NCBI GenBank assembly: GCA_918026815.1
Contig: CAKJVC010000141.1
Coordinates: 1-37,545 of the forward strand
From: Chalara sp. BL73
Lineage: Eukaryota > Ascomycota > Leotiomycetes > Helotiales
Direction: 5' to 3'
DNA length: 37,545 nucleotides
The position numbers and the translations under genes are program-made. How positions within the stretch are numbered: the first letter of the stretch is position 1; every line of letters starts with the position of its first letter. Positions 1 through 10,054 of this stretch are shown in pieces. A model generated the notes under the pieces. That model was not told the origin of the DNA. It searched no databases and saw only the letters and a list, made by a program, of their open reading frames with translations.

Positions 1-59
1 CCATCAAAGTGCTCAAAACCGGTCTGATTTTCTACTGGTTTGTTGATGAAACATTCAAC

Positions 60-1238
60 TGGTATTCTGTATAGACTGGCCGGAAACACCATTTCCCGAC
101 ACAAAAACTACCAAAACGGCTGTATAAGTGGCTCCTGTGGCGAAGATCTCCCCAAGGATGCCTGACTAGCAATAGTAACAGCCAAAACAAACATTGTCGC
201 AGATACAAACAGGATAATGAAACGAAAAATCGTTCTTGTCACCGCGTTCAGCACAATGACTGGTACGAGCAGTAAAACGATAGCCGAAGAGGCGGCCAGA
301 GCTCGCGCAGCTTCCTGACGAATGCATTGGAGATTGACAGACTGTCTGAACTGCTAACAGATCTATGAGAAAAGAACTAGGAAGACTATGATGTTAACCC
401 AAGTGTATTAGAAGACTGGTGGAGTTCGCCTTGTAGCCAAGTCGATAGATATTTTTGACTAAGATTTCTACGACATGGGCAACTTTCGCCATACCTCGGC
501 CTTTGATGAGACCTATAGTTAATAGCTCGCGGTCCCCAGCATTGATATATGCTATTTCTTTCCGAGCTATGGACCCTTTTGCCCAGAGCCAATTCAGCTG
601 CGAATGAAGATCCTCACTGCCGGCCCCGGTGCGTTCAAAGCCCACTAGCTTCTTTGGAGAAAGTCATCTGGATGCGGCCCTTGTCAAAATACACTCAAAT
701 ACACAATTGTTGTAAATAAATAATAAGTAATAAATTATTCACACTGTATGCTTTAAATCCTTCATCAAGTTTTTAAGCACAGATCTCCTTGCTTGATTTA
801 CATCTTGACGAGAACTTCCCAGGAACATCTCACTTTGTTCATCTTCATCGAGCTCACTCAATTCGTCCTCAAGTATAGAGATCTCGCCTTGCTTGATGAG
901 ATGCATGCGCATGCGTAGTGTTCGAAAGCGACGAAAAGTTTAGAATTCAGAGGGCGTCCAGGTAGCAAAGAGTAGGCAGGATAGCCATCTCTAACATTTT
1001 TGCCGTCATCGGGAATAATATGGTCCACTTTGGACTTTAGTATTTTTTTTCTGGTGAATCTCGATGGAACTGCCTTACATTCAACCTCGCTGGTTGCTTC
1101 ACTGTCGCTATTACTCAAGTTTGAACGATGCTTCCATAGCCATTGGCGAAGACTCAATGATTAAAGTATTCGGACACGACGCTGTGGTGAAGATGGCGCC
1201 CCATGCGAAGATTCCTCTCCACTCTCCAGATCAGACAT
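60..1238 (-). pseudogene. DUF6594 family membrane protein, decayed
   Basis: Relic of a fungal DUF6594 protein, a family of unknown function with an N-terminal helical region and C-terminal membrane segments. Pieces appear in family order on the minus strand: a start at 1238, a GYP motif (KNVRDGYPAYSLL) near 1000, then RRFRTLRMR followed by LEDELSELDEDE near 850-930 in a shifted frame. A middle segment with YINAGDRELL lies at 394-645. The C-terminal hydrophobic stretches (VLLLVPVIVLNAVTR, then AVLVVFV) lie at about 80-330. Lesions seen: an in-frame TAA at 1161-1163, a frameshift near 930-937, stops in the AT-rich stretch 650-740 (which could hide an intron), and a frameshift near 145-150. The family assignment is by motif recognition. 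The gene cannot encode a full protein as it stands, and the left end lies near the window edge. Confidence 0.72.
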
Positions 1239-1739
1239 CACCACTAGTTCAAGCGTAATAACATTTCGTCCGAGAATTATTTACAATTTTGAGAGATATT
1301 GATTGCGAACATCATGATCATAAAGCTGAGTGATTGTCCTTGTACAGTAATGAATGATCAGTTGAAGAATGAACCTTCGCACCGGACAAGGCCGAGGAGC
1401 TGAAAAGCCACCTGCACACTTGACTGGCGCCTCTCCTCAAAGCGGAATGGGAATAAATAATCGTTAAAGCACGTCTGACGTGGCATTATTCTCTGTCTAT
1501 GATTGTAATCTGCGAGTAGAATCGCCAAGAAATTAGTAACCTTATCTTGACTCTCACAGCACTTTTTGAACTAGATGATGAGGTGGTTCACTAAAATTAT
1601 CAGAGAAGTGAGTTCTCTATTTGAGAGCTAAGCTTCCTTGTGACTAATACAACTGGCACTCTAAGGATAATCGCCACGAAAGCTCGAGAAAGTGGGCCCT
1701 GACGGCTCATAGGAAGGTATAAACCGACTGAAACAAATA

Positions 1740-2135
1740 ACGCAGGAGAACAAGCTGACCATAAAATTCAAAAAGCAACCTAAGCCCAAATTCTACGTTG
1801 GTGGTAAAGGCGATTGGAATTTCAAAACGGGATATGGATCGCACTTGATGATTAAGGAAGCAGTGGTTTCTCGTGTCAATCCAGGCATGCCTTTCACACA
1901 CAATCTGTCCGGCCAGGATGGGAAATCCATCGCTCAAGGCATCCGTGAAGACGAATTGGAGCTTCGGGGGGACGAACCTCGATCATGGTGGCTCAGCAGA
2001 AACTCGACGGACGCAGAAAGATACTATAAAAGAGGTTCAAGACATATATGGATCTCAAGACTATTTTCATACAAGCGCCTCAGGTCATTATGGAGTGAAC
2101 ATCGAGACATGTTTAGCCTGTTGGGAGTTATAATA
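1740..2135 (+). pseudogene. unassigned coding relic with a frame switch
   Basis: A stretch with protein-like composition in two successive frames. From about 1745 to 1990 one frame reads through FYVGGKGDWNFKTGYGSH and SRVNPGMPFTHNLSGQDG. From about 1985 to 2135 the next frame reads TIKEVQDIYGSQDYFH, then GHYGVNIETCLACWE. The switch could be a frameshift or a missed intron; no strong donor-acceptor pair was found between the two parts. I do not recognise the family. Surrounding DNA has no other coding signal, so a decayed gene is more likely than a live one. Confidence 0.3.
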
Positions 2136-4042
2136 TACTTCTTTGTAAGAAACCCAACGAGCTGGCGGAGGATCAACCACTGGCTTTCGAAATACCCATT
2201 AGCTATTTTTCTGGTTTGAAGACTTTGTAGTGAATGGTGACCGTTTAGATCTATTATCATATATAAGCGTACCCATAAGGAAGCATGAGAGTCTTGTTGA
2301 AGAAGATAATTCCATCCATATGTAAAGCGATGAGATGTAGAAAACATCTATGTGGCTTGCAACTACTCGCTGCTAGTGTTGGGGTAATATTACCAATGTA
2401 TATCGAAATATTAACAAAGTCATTTGTGCTGTCTATCACTCCTAACAGCTTTGCAGTACAAAAACCAGGATTGTCACAGCCACTCTCGACAAATTTCTCT
2501 CCAGCAGCACTGTTTTCAGCTGAAATTTCACCCTGTCTAGGACATGCATCGACTCTAAGAGGATGCGTTGTTGTTACGGGCAATCGTGGGCTTTCCCGTA
2601 CCTGCTGCGTCGTTAAGGCCCCCCAAAAGTGCTCCTTTTGATCTTTATTTACTAGCGCATAATATTATTTCTTGGAATACGCCAGTCCGCGTATTCTGAG
2701 AGGCATAGAGGTTCATGTCGTTTGTTGTAGGAATTCAAAGGCACATTCGTTGGGGAAAGAAAGAGGCTGAGCGAGTCTTCCCGGCCTACAGCGTGTCAAT
2801 TTGTGGTTGTAGTTTAAATAAATGTTAGAATGGAGAGCTAACTTATGTTGTGTGCCCCCAAGTTGGACTTTTGCACCTTCCCCGATTTAAACGTGGTAAT
2901 GATGGCCAGGTGAAGACAAATGCCCCATTGACGGAGGCGATCAACCTCGCGTACCAGCGGAGCGGAAGCTTGCACGGAACAGAGCAGCTTTCATTCCGGA
3001 GAAAATGGAGCAGGAAGGTATGTTGTACAGCGTCAGTCAGCATTCCTTACAGTACGATCAATGCTGCTCATGCTTTGGTGCCATGCCTGTTAAGTTGTAC
3101 ACGCCTGATACCTATTCTTCTATGGCTGTATGGCATGTATGCATTATTTGTCGGGCTATTTAAAACAAACTTATATTTATAACTAGATTTATTTGTATTT
3201 CGATCCTTTTGTATTGTAGAAGGGAAGCGTTTGCATTATCAACGTATTCTTGACTTCGCTCATGGGATTGACTATTCCTACGCTCTAGCATTACTCTACG
3301 TGACAACGTATAACCACTTGTGCCAACCCATTACTTGTACCAACTCATCACTCTTGCGAGTTTACTACCTGATAAGAAGTTAGCATTGGATTGCCATAGG
3401 TGGTACAAGGGTTAAATTAGCAAGTAGGTTATATGCTTACGTAACGGTGGTTTACGGAACGTGATCACATCGTTTTGCGACAGTGTGAGCTTATCCAGAG
3501 CCATCTTGTTGTACTTATGACCAGCGAGGACTCCTTCCTTGGGGTAATGCTATTGCGCTATAGCATCCGGCCCGTTTGGGATTGTAATAATAAATCATCA
3601 GCCTCTTTTCACGCTCCCGTTCTCAGCCAGCATTCCAGAGTTACGACCTGCAGCTGGTTGCATGTCATTTATATTTTCGGGCCCGTCGTTTACCTGCAGC
3701 TACCTAAGCGCCATTACTGCAAATTGAGGTGCTCCCAAAACAATTCCTGGGCTGTTAATGGTAATCTTTATGTAAGGATTTGATTAAATAGCTATTTCGG
3801 TTCTAAATAGGTCGGAAACAAGATCTATTCTCGCTCAAGGTTCTACTCTTCCTCAATTTGTGCTATCACATTGCGGATTGTAGGGTCTTGGTAACGTGTT
3901 CACAGAAAGTTAGAAGAAAATTCTTGGATTCATTTCCACCAACCCTTCCCTCATTTTAAACTGCCTAACTCATGTGATACCCTAACACCACACTCAAAGC
4001 ACCTTCTAAACTTCATTCTCCTAATCCCCATAACTTCTCCGT
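2136..4042. other. no supported gene
   Basis: Only short ORFs of 66-118 codons on both strands, without recognisable motifs or convincing introns. The minus-strand reading around 2300-2550 has the local motif ESGCDNPGFC but no family was recognised. The plus-strand ORFs at 2850-3182 and 3475-3783 look random. Nothing here can be supported as a gene. Confidence 0.5.
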
Positions 4043-4272
4043 TCAGGAGCAGCACCAGCAGTCGCCGTTGCTAAGAAGGATAGTGCATGCATTAAACGGA
4101 CAATAAAATGTGCCGTACTGCCACTCGCAATCTCTAGCCAGAAGCTTTGCAATAGTTTCCTATAAAAGTCAGGTTACGCTGCAAACAAACCCTTGATACA
4201 TACGTCTCCTGTAGGCAAAGAGAGGACTTCGGTAGTGAGAAGTAGGATAAAGGCTGAAGTAATGAATTTCAT
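4043..4272 (-). CDS. small secreted cysteine-rich protein (61 aa)
   Basis: Two exons, 4272-4204 and 4159-4043, split by a 44-nt intron (donor GTATGT, acceptor TATAG). The join is in frame and gives 61 codons plus TGA. Exon 1 is a textbook signal peptide: a basic start MKF, then a hydrophobic core ITSAFILLLTT, then a polar end. Exon 2 gives the mature part with six cysteines spaced C-x8-C-x4-C-x8-C-x-CC, ending WCCS. A TATAAA box lies 54 nt upstream of the ATG. Small size, secretion signal, high cysteine content and a decayed gene-poor neighbourhood are typical of fungal effector-like or antimicrobial peptides, but the function is unknown. No family was recognised. The main doubt is that the model is short and unsupported by transcript data. 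Confidence 0.72.
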
Positions 4273-4325
4273 GTTGATAGGTATTTAGCTCTGAAGCTTG
4301 AAGTTCGTCAGAGGACTAACCTGCG

Positions 4326-4331
4326 TTTATA
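4326..4331 (-). promoter_or_regulatory. TATA box of the cysteine-rich peptide gene
   Basis: TATAAA on the minus strand, 54 nt upstream of the ATG at 4272. This spacing leaves room for a 5' leader of roughly 25 nt. It is the only TATA-like element close to this start. Confidence 0.45.
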
Positions 4332-5152
4332 ACCTCTATAATTTGGAATTCTAGGGTAGCGATGCCGAATGTTTGCATATCTCCGAAATACGAGTATGTA
4401 GATTTTCGGGAGCGGGTGACACTTCCAAAGGCAGCTTACGCGGTTTGATCTCTTTTGGTAACCAGTAATGGGAGGTTATAACGCCTGGCTGCCAAGAATT
4501 GCTCCTTTCATCGTCGTTCTAAGTGGTGATTAGGCTCTCAATTCATAGCATTAGATCCGTGTTACGTAAAATAAATCAACACTTAACCATTCGTAGCAGC
4601 TCGTGTTTGATGAGCTGGTTGTGTCGGGTGACTTTCAAGTACTTGGGATAGTCTCGCCTATGATTAAATTTAGAAGTATGTGGTCTGCAAAGTAGAGCAA
4701 TGTTGCGAGAGTCAACATCCCTTCATTCAGCCTTCGATTCTTCCTTTGGAAAAGTCGGACAGATTGGTTGCAATTTCTTCTTTGGCGACGCTCCCGAAAA
4801 CTGTGTAATGGCCATTCCCGAGAGACATTACCACATGCTCCATACACATCGAGTAGAAGTAGAGAAGCCACTTCACGATCGGATCATGCTTTGTGTATCC
4901 GCTGGGGAAGAATTACATAGTGTGCTCTGTGGACGCAACAATTTGAGCAAATTTGAGTGCCCAATCCCAATTCTAACTTTATTCTCCCCAAAGGTACATA
5001 AAGCCAATAATTGCAAGTTCAAACCGGACAGGAAATGCCTGGAACAGTATTTTCACAACGAGCTGGTCTTTTTGCTAGGGCTGATATAAGCTTACCTGTT
5101 TACAATACATAACGGTGTGGAAGCTGTGCAAAGCTCTTAAATTCGCGCGCGG
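4332..5152. other. no supported gene
   Basis: Plus-strand ORF 4700-5089 (129 codons) and an overlapping minus ORF at 4635-4871 have no recognisable domain, no clear promoter and no homology I can name. The plus ORF could be a relic, but it is not supported as a gene. Confidence 0.45.
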
Positions 5153-5198
5153 GGCTCTCTAGAATTAGTATGCGAACATTTTGTACGGCTAGAGAGCC
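5153..5198. repeat. perfect 10-bp inverted repeat
   Basis: GGCTCTCTAG at 5153-5162 is matched by CTAGAGAGCC at 5189-5198, with a 26-nt AT-rich spacer. The arms pair perfectly. It could be a hairpin or the remains of a very small inverted-repeat element. No target-site duplication is obvious. Confidence 0.6.
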
Positions 5199-5347
5199 TA
5201 AAGCAGCATGGCAAAATGTGTGATACTAGAACTAATGTTATTATGTTTTTGCGTCGTTAAATAATAGAATAGTAGCAATGTTTTTTTCACAAATGCTTGT
5301 TTTTTTGTGCGTTATGTCCATTGTCTACATCATTTTCAGCAATCAAG

Positions 5348-5388
5348 CTCTTAAAAGCTTTCTATTAGATTTGAAAGAGCTTTTAGAG
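5348..5388. repeat. imperfect inverted repeat, about 15-bp arms
   Basis: CTCTTAAAAGCTTTC on the left pairs with GAAAGAGCTTTTAGAG on the right, with about 10 nt between the arms and one or two bulges. It lies 190 nt from the perfect inverted repeat at 5153-5198, in AT-rich non-coding DNA. Confidence 0.5.
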
Positions 5389-5838
5389 AAAAGCAACGTC
5401 AGTATAGATTAAGCTAAGCTTCAACAAAGAATGGTTGTATTATTTTCAAGTAGCTGCATCATAGCACTGGCGATATATAAGACCTATAGTCGCCTACATT
5501 TTTCTTCATGGAACTCACACAATCTCAAGTTGTAAAAATTAATGGCAGAGAGTAAAAAGGGGTATTCCTGCTAATTATTTGAATGCATAAACTCGTAGTT
5601 ATACTTACCAGCATACTTTTTATACATATTAAGATTGCACTAACCAGGTCTAATATCACATAATAACAACACTAGAAAGAGCATTCGCTATATAGGCAAA
5701 AGGGGTTACAGTGAAGTGTTACTATTAAGGCTAAGCGTATTGTTTATGTATGTGAGATTCCATTTGTTGCTGTTTTGAACGGAGACCCTTCGGGCACCTC
5801 CGACAAGTGATGTATCTTGGCATTAAGAAAAAAAAGTG

Positions 5839-5872
5839 CCCCGAAAGCGGGGAGGCGGGGTTCAAATGCCCC
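5839..5872. promoter_or_regulatory. two GC-rich hairpins upstream of ADE1
   Basis: CCCCG-AAAG-CGGGG (5839-5852) is followed directly by GGGG-TTCAAATG-CCCC (5857-5872). They lie about 150-180 nt upstream of the ADE1 start codon in otherwise AT-rich DNA. They could be leader or promoter structure. The second resembles a tRNA T-arm, but no tRNA can be folded around it. Confidence 0.35.
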
Positions 5873-6018
5873 GGGTCAGCTCACCAGCAGAAAGTTTACC
5901 TCTGGATCAAATGTAATTCCTTTCAAATCTACATTAGAATTGTTCTTATAATCCTGCGATTGGGACATTCTGTTTGCTAGAGAAACTTCATCCCCCGCAA
6001 AAATCATCAACAAACACA

Positions 6019-7094
6019 ATGGGTGGTACAACGTTGACCAACACCTCTCTCGATGCCCTTCCCAAAGTCGCAGAGGGCAAGGTCCGAGATCTGTATGAAG
6101 TTGACAGCAAGACCCTCTTGTTTGTAGCTTCGGATCGCATCTCAGCCTTCGATGTCATTATGGAGAACGTAAGTCCTCGAAAACATTGGCTATGCCGCTT
6201 CCACTGTCAGGAAGATCCGGGCCTCCGGCTAGACTCGATATTGACTTCTGTGCCAGGGCATACCTGACAAGGGAGCTCTCCTGACCCTCATGTCTGTGCA
6301 TTGGTTCGAGCTTCTCACAACTCTCGTCCCAAATCTGCGAACTCACTGTCAGTCCATTGGGTGCTTATATTTCCTTTTCCCCAAGCACCCGTGCTAAAAA
6401 TTTCGTTCTAGTCTTGACCCTGATCCTCCCATCCGCAATCCCGTCATCCCAGCATGCGCTCTTCGCCAACCGCTCTATGCAGGTCCGCAAGCTCAAGATC
6501 TTCCCTCTTGAAATCATAGTTCGTGGCTACCTCACCGGCTCAGCCTACAAAGAATACGTCAAGACAACCACGGTCCACGGCATCTCCCTGCCCTCGGGCC
6601 TGCAGAATTCGCAAGCCCTTCCGCAGCCTCTCTACACACCTAGCACGAAAGCACCCGCCGGGCAGCACGACGAGAACATTCATCCTTCGCAAGCTGCAGA
6701 GATTGTCGGCGTCAAATATGCGAAGCGGATTGAGGACCTGGCACTGAGGATCTATACAGCAGCTCGGGATTATGCGGCCGAGAGGGGAATTATCATTGCG
6801 GATACGAAGTTTGAGTTTGGCCTAGATGAGGAGACGGACGAGATTGTGCTCGTCGACGAGGTGTTGACTCCGGATAGCTCGAGGTTTTGGCCGAAGGAGA
6901 AGTACGAGGCTGGACGGGAGCAGGACAGCTTTGATAAACAGGGGTTAAGGGATTGGTTGTCGAAGGAGGGGCTCAAAGGAAAGCAAGGGGTGAGCATGCC
7001 GGAAAATGTGGTGAGGGAGACGAGCGAAAAATATAGGGAGGCTTTCGAGAAGTTGACTGGGCGGACGTTTGAGGATGCCGTTAAGACATCGTGA
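6019..7094 (+). CDS. ADE1: SAICAR synthetase (phosphoribosylaminoimidazole-succinocarboxamide synthase)
   Basis: Ligates CAIR and aspartate with ATP to give SAICAR in cytosolic de novo purine synthesis. Three exons: 6019-6168, 6257-6347 and 6412-7094. Introns are 88 nt (GTAAGT to CCAG) and 64 nt (GTCAGT to CTAG). The spliced frame encodes 307 aa, normal for fungal ADE1. Both family signatures are present: KIFPLEIIVRGYLTGSA, and IIADTKFEFGLDEE. The N-terminus has the substrate/ATP region GKVRDLYEVD and SDRISAFDVIM. The ATG at 6019 was chosen over an earlier in-frame ATG at 5974 because family members start with MGG-TTLT or similar. The stop is followed by a convergent neighbour, the Asterix gene, whose stop lies 450 bp away. 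Confidence 0.96.
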
Positions 7095-7543
7095 AAAGTA
7101 CTTGGAAGCTGATCTTATGAGTGCCATAATTTTAGAGCTTGTCATTATATACCCGTTCATAGAAAGAAAGAGAAGAGTATTTACAGTGGGTCCCAACTTT
7201 GCCAGCCGTTGTGTAACATTCACATTGGAGAGAGTTATCATCGTTTCAACAAAGCTGTCTTTTCCCTTGGTGGCATCATACTAGAGATTTTCGCGCTATG
7301 GCCCAGCGACACTTGTAACTCATCAAGATCACAAACAAGTGCGGTAGGGTATACAGTATTTCCACCATGCAGATATGAAAACGTCTCAGAAAACCCCTGT
7401 GTAATAACACGAAAGACCGGTGCTAATGATGTTGCGTAGAAAGATTTCACATGTTTTTGAGCTAGTTTATCCATATTACATCCTCCTAAGGTCCAGAGGC
7501 AACGCTTATAGTATACATGCCCAATCATTTCTCCCCGTACCTC
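7095..7543. other. convergent 3' intergenic region
   Basis: Lies between the ADE1 stop and the stop of the Asterix gene on the other strand. It should hold both 3' UTRs. No coding signal was seen. Confidence 0.6.
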
Positions 7544-8037
7544 TTACAAGCTCACAGGCGCAGGAGCTTCCGTGCTCGTCCCTCGATTCAAATTGGGCGG
7601 TGGCGGTAGAAACATCGGAAGATACGTCTATCAAACATCAGCACAACCCAAACAAGCCATTGCACTTTCCGCAACCCGCTCCGATACCAGCACGACATTA
7701 ATTGGTGATAAAAGGACTCACAACAACAAGGCTCATCAAGCTCATGCCAACGGCGAAATACGCCGGCTGCCCACTGCTCTTCGCCTCGCTCCCCTCTCCC
7801 AACCAGCTCTGAATAGAGAACACGACAGATGCCCAGCCGACGAACTTGTTGCGGGTAAACATTGCCGCCATGGGCAACGTGCTACCCAGGGTGCCGGAGA
7901 AGTCGCTGCTATTGTCCTTTGAAGCTGGAGCCTGGTATGGCACGACTGGCAGCATTTGGGTTAGCGACTGTGGCTTGCGCAGAAGCGGGGATACACATAC
8001 TGAGGTCAGGCCTCCGTCTATCTACCTTGGTGGACAT
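7544..8037 (-). CDS. Asterix / PAT10 family ER membrane protein (114 aa)
   Basis: Homologue of animal Asterix (WDR83OS), which with CCDC47 forms the PAT complex that protects hydrophilic transmembrane segments during membrane-protein insertion at the ER. Three exons: 8037-8001, 7945-7722 and 7627-7544. Introns are 55 nt (GTATGT to CCAG) and 94 nt (GTGAGT to ATAG). The spliced protein is 114 aa, about the family size (human about 106). Seen: an N-terminal RRRPD motif, PYQAPASKD, the hallmark TLPMAAMFTRNKFVGWASVV, a second hydrophobic segment YFAVGMSLMSLV, and YLPMFLPPPP at the end. The short outer exons make the gene easy to miss. Retaining intron 2 would end translation at FITN, so splicing is needed for a full second membrane segment. 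It is convergent with ADE1. Confidence 0.92.
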
Positions 8038-9930
8038 GATCGCTGGTGGATTGACAAAGGATTGCGGTGTTAATGGGAACTCCAATTGATATTGCGAGGT
8101 TGAAGCAAGCGCATGACCAATCAGTGTTCGCTTAGATAAAGTTTGGAGATGGGTGGATAGGGCTTGATAGGCGGACGCCGCTTGATTACTACGATATGTC
8201 AGAACAGGGGACGGTGGGTGTTTTCAAACTTCAACTCTACGAAGTAGGTTTGCCTCACCCCCCTCTCCCCCCCACGTTAGGAAGTCAGGAGGCCGAGAGG
8301 TCGCCCTTGGGAGGTTTGCTTTGTGAGGTGGCTTGTTTGAAAATGAGATTATGGAATTATGTCATTGGAAAGCTGGAAAGATTGATTGTCTATGGGGGCC
8401 GTCATTCGAGGTTGCAAGTGTGTTACTCTCTCATTGTGGCAACTTAGATCCAAGCCCCCCCGCGCCACCTTAGGAGATCTCGAGGAATCACCGTGTAATA
8501 CTCCCAGATAATACAGTTATTGAAGCTCCGATTCAGGTAGGGCTAGAGTGTCTCTGATATTCTCTGATAGTTAGTTGTCTCTGCCCAAAAAGTCTGATGT
8601 GTAGGACATTCATTTACTAAGTGAACTCTTTTTCTTTCTCAGGCAAGGGTTCACCTTCAGCCCCAAACAGCTCACTGTCGAAACTATCCGGAAAGTACCA
8701 TTTCAGCAACCGAGGAGAACGAATGCAGGTACAGGTTCTTTTTGTACAGTTATCACAATTATTCCTCTTTGCCCGGCTGTCAAAAACGACCTTCGGACGC
8801 CGACCCCGAAATGTATTGCTGAGAACCAAATGCAGATTGGGGGAAGGGGGACTGCTGAGAAAGCATTCAACCGGAAAGTATCTGGCCAATGACAATGATG
8901 TTGTGCCTCACATTATACATGCCAGCTTCCTATATTTTTGCCACGCCTCTCTCCAGCCTTTCGTGTCACTCCAGCTGCCGTATGCCGCTCTGTCATAATC
9001 GGAGCTTGAACACCTTTGAACACAACAGGCGCATCGCATCAACAGGAGGAGAAGCAAAAATACTTTTTTTTAAAAATCTCGAATTTCTCAAACCATCCCC
9101 TGTTCCTGCCGAAAGCTTAATCATATACCTCCCCGCTGAACTCGCCTTATCTATCAAAGAATCTGTGAAAGGGAAAATGGATGATGTGGAACGTCACGTA
9201 ACCCGAGTAAGGTATGGCATGGCGGTGGGTGGTGCTCGGGGTTCAGGTTGCTTTTTTGGTGTGCTGGTCGTTGTCAGCGAAAAAGTGGCTCGGTGATGCT
9301 TGGTGCTGATGCTGATTCTGCGAAAGGGCTGATCTCTGCGGGACCAGGATCTTGGACTTCCGGACCACCCTGCTTGCGTGCTTGTGTGCCGCTGCGTGTT
9401 TGATATAGTAATTAATCGCCGGGGGGGGGGAAGGATTTGGAGGAGGGGGTTTAGGTGGGCTGGAACAAGTAGAGACGGCGATGTACATCATTTCAGTCTT
9501 TGTAGATGATGCAGTAATTTTGGTGTGCTACAAGATCTGGCCCTCCTCTCATATGTTTTACCGTCCAATATGTCAGGCAGGGTAAGTATATCCTAAACCC
9601 AACAACCACCACCACCACCACAACAGCAATAATAATAACAACAAACTGTCCTACGGCAATCCTCGGAACAGAGCACAAGTATACAATTCTGACCATCCCT
9701 TTCTTGTCATTACTACCCACTCTAGGCTAGCCCACTCACTTTCTTCCTTCTCCTCCCTGGCCCATCACCATCGTCCCGCATCCCGACCCGAATTAGTGAA
9801 CCCTTGCAACCTCCAAGCCCATATGTATCTTGGCATTTCCAATTCTTACTGTGCAAGACAACCGCTTCCCGCCCTACCTATCCTGACATCGACAACCCTA
9901 CTCTACATCAATCCCCAACTTCCATCCCCC
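8038..9930. other. long intergenic region between Asterix and MED12
   Basis: About 1.9 kb with no supported gene. ORFs at 8196-8447, 8617-8998, 8889-9296 and 9243-9720 lack motifs and are driven by low-complexity sequence. Contains a G10 run at 9421-9430, a trinucleotide repeat near 9605, and pyrimidine-rich tracts (about 9735-9790) typical of fungal promoters. Probably the two promoters and a long MED12 leader. Confidence 0.55.
9601..9645. repeat. ACC / AAT / AAC trinucleotide microsatellite
   Basis: A run of ACC triplets (9605-9621) grades into CAA, AAT and AAC triplets. On the opposite strand it gives a meaningless poly-valine ORF. It lies about 430 nt upstream of MED12. Confidence 0.85.
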
Positions 9931-9937
9931 ATTCTTA

Positions 9938-9953
9938 ACCCCTAACCCTACCC
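9938..9953. promoter_or_regulatory. telomere-repeat-like box upstream of MED12
   Basis: ACCCCTAACCCTACCC: almost two CCCTAA units, about 100 nt upstream of the MED12 start. Telo-box motifs of this kind occur in promoters bound by Myb/TRF-type proteins in fungi and plants. It is internal and short, so it does not mark a chromosome end. Confidence 0.4.
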
Positions 9954-10039
9954 TTGAACTTGAATACACCACTATACATTATCATCCACGAACCCGCAAA
10001 CCCATCTTCAACTTGAAATCGCATCTATCTCAGCTCGGA

Positions 10040-10054
10040 ATGGCACAATCATGA
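10040..10054 (+). promoter_or_regulatory. four-codon uORF overlapping the MED12 start
   Basis: ATG GCA CAA TCA TGA (MAQS) starts 11 nt before the MED12 ATG. Its stop codon overlaps that ATG in the form ATGA (10051-10054). This arrangement suits translation by termination and reinitiation, or by leaky scanning, and could hold down MED12 output. Regulation is inferred. Confidence 0.5.

Noticed and set aside
2257..2641. Overlapping ORFs on both strands with a Cys-containing motif (ESGCDNPGFC)
   Set aside because: No signal peptide, no domain and no splice partners could be found.
4635..5089. 129-codon plus ORF and overlapping minus ORF
   Set aside because: No recognisable family, and the minus reading switches frame without a plausible intron.
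5857..5872. tRNA-like T-arm (GGGGTTCAAATGCCCC)
   Set aside because: The loop is eight not seven bases, and no acceptor, D or anticodon arm can be placed around it on either strand.
9493..9720. Minus-strand ORF with a poly-valine stretch
   Set aside because: It is produced by the ACC trinucleotide repeat and has no other protein-like feature.
9938..9953. Telomere repeats
   Set aside because: Fewer than two full CCCTAA units inside a gene-rich core; not a chromosome end.
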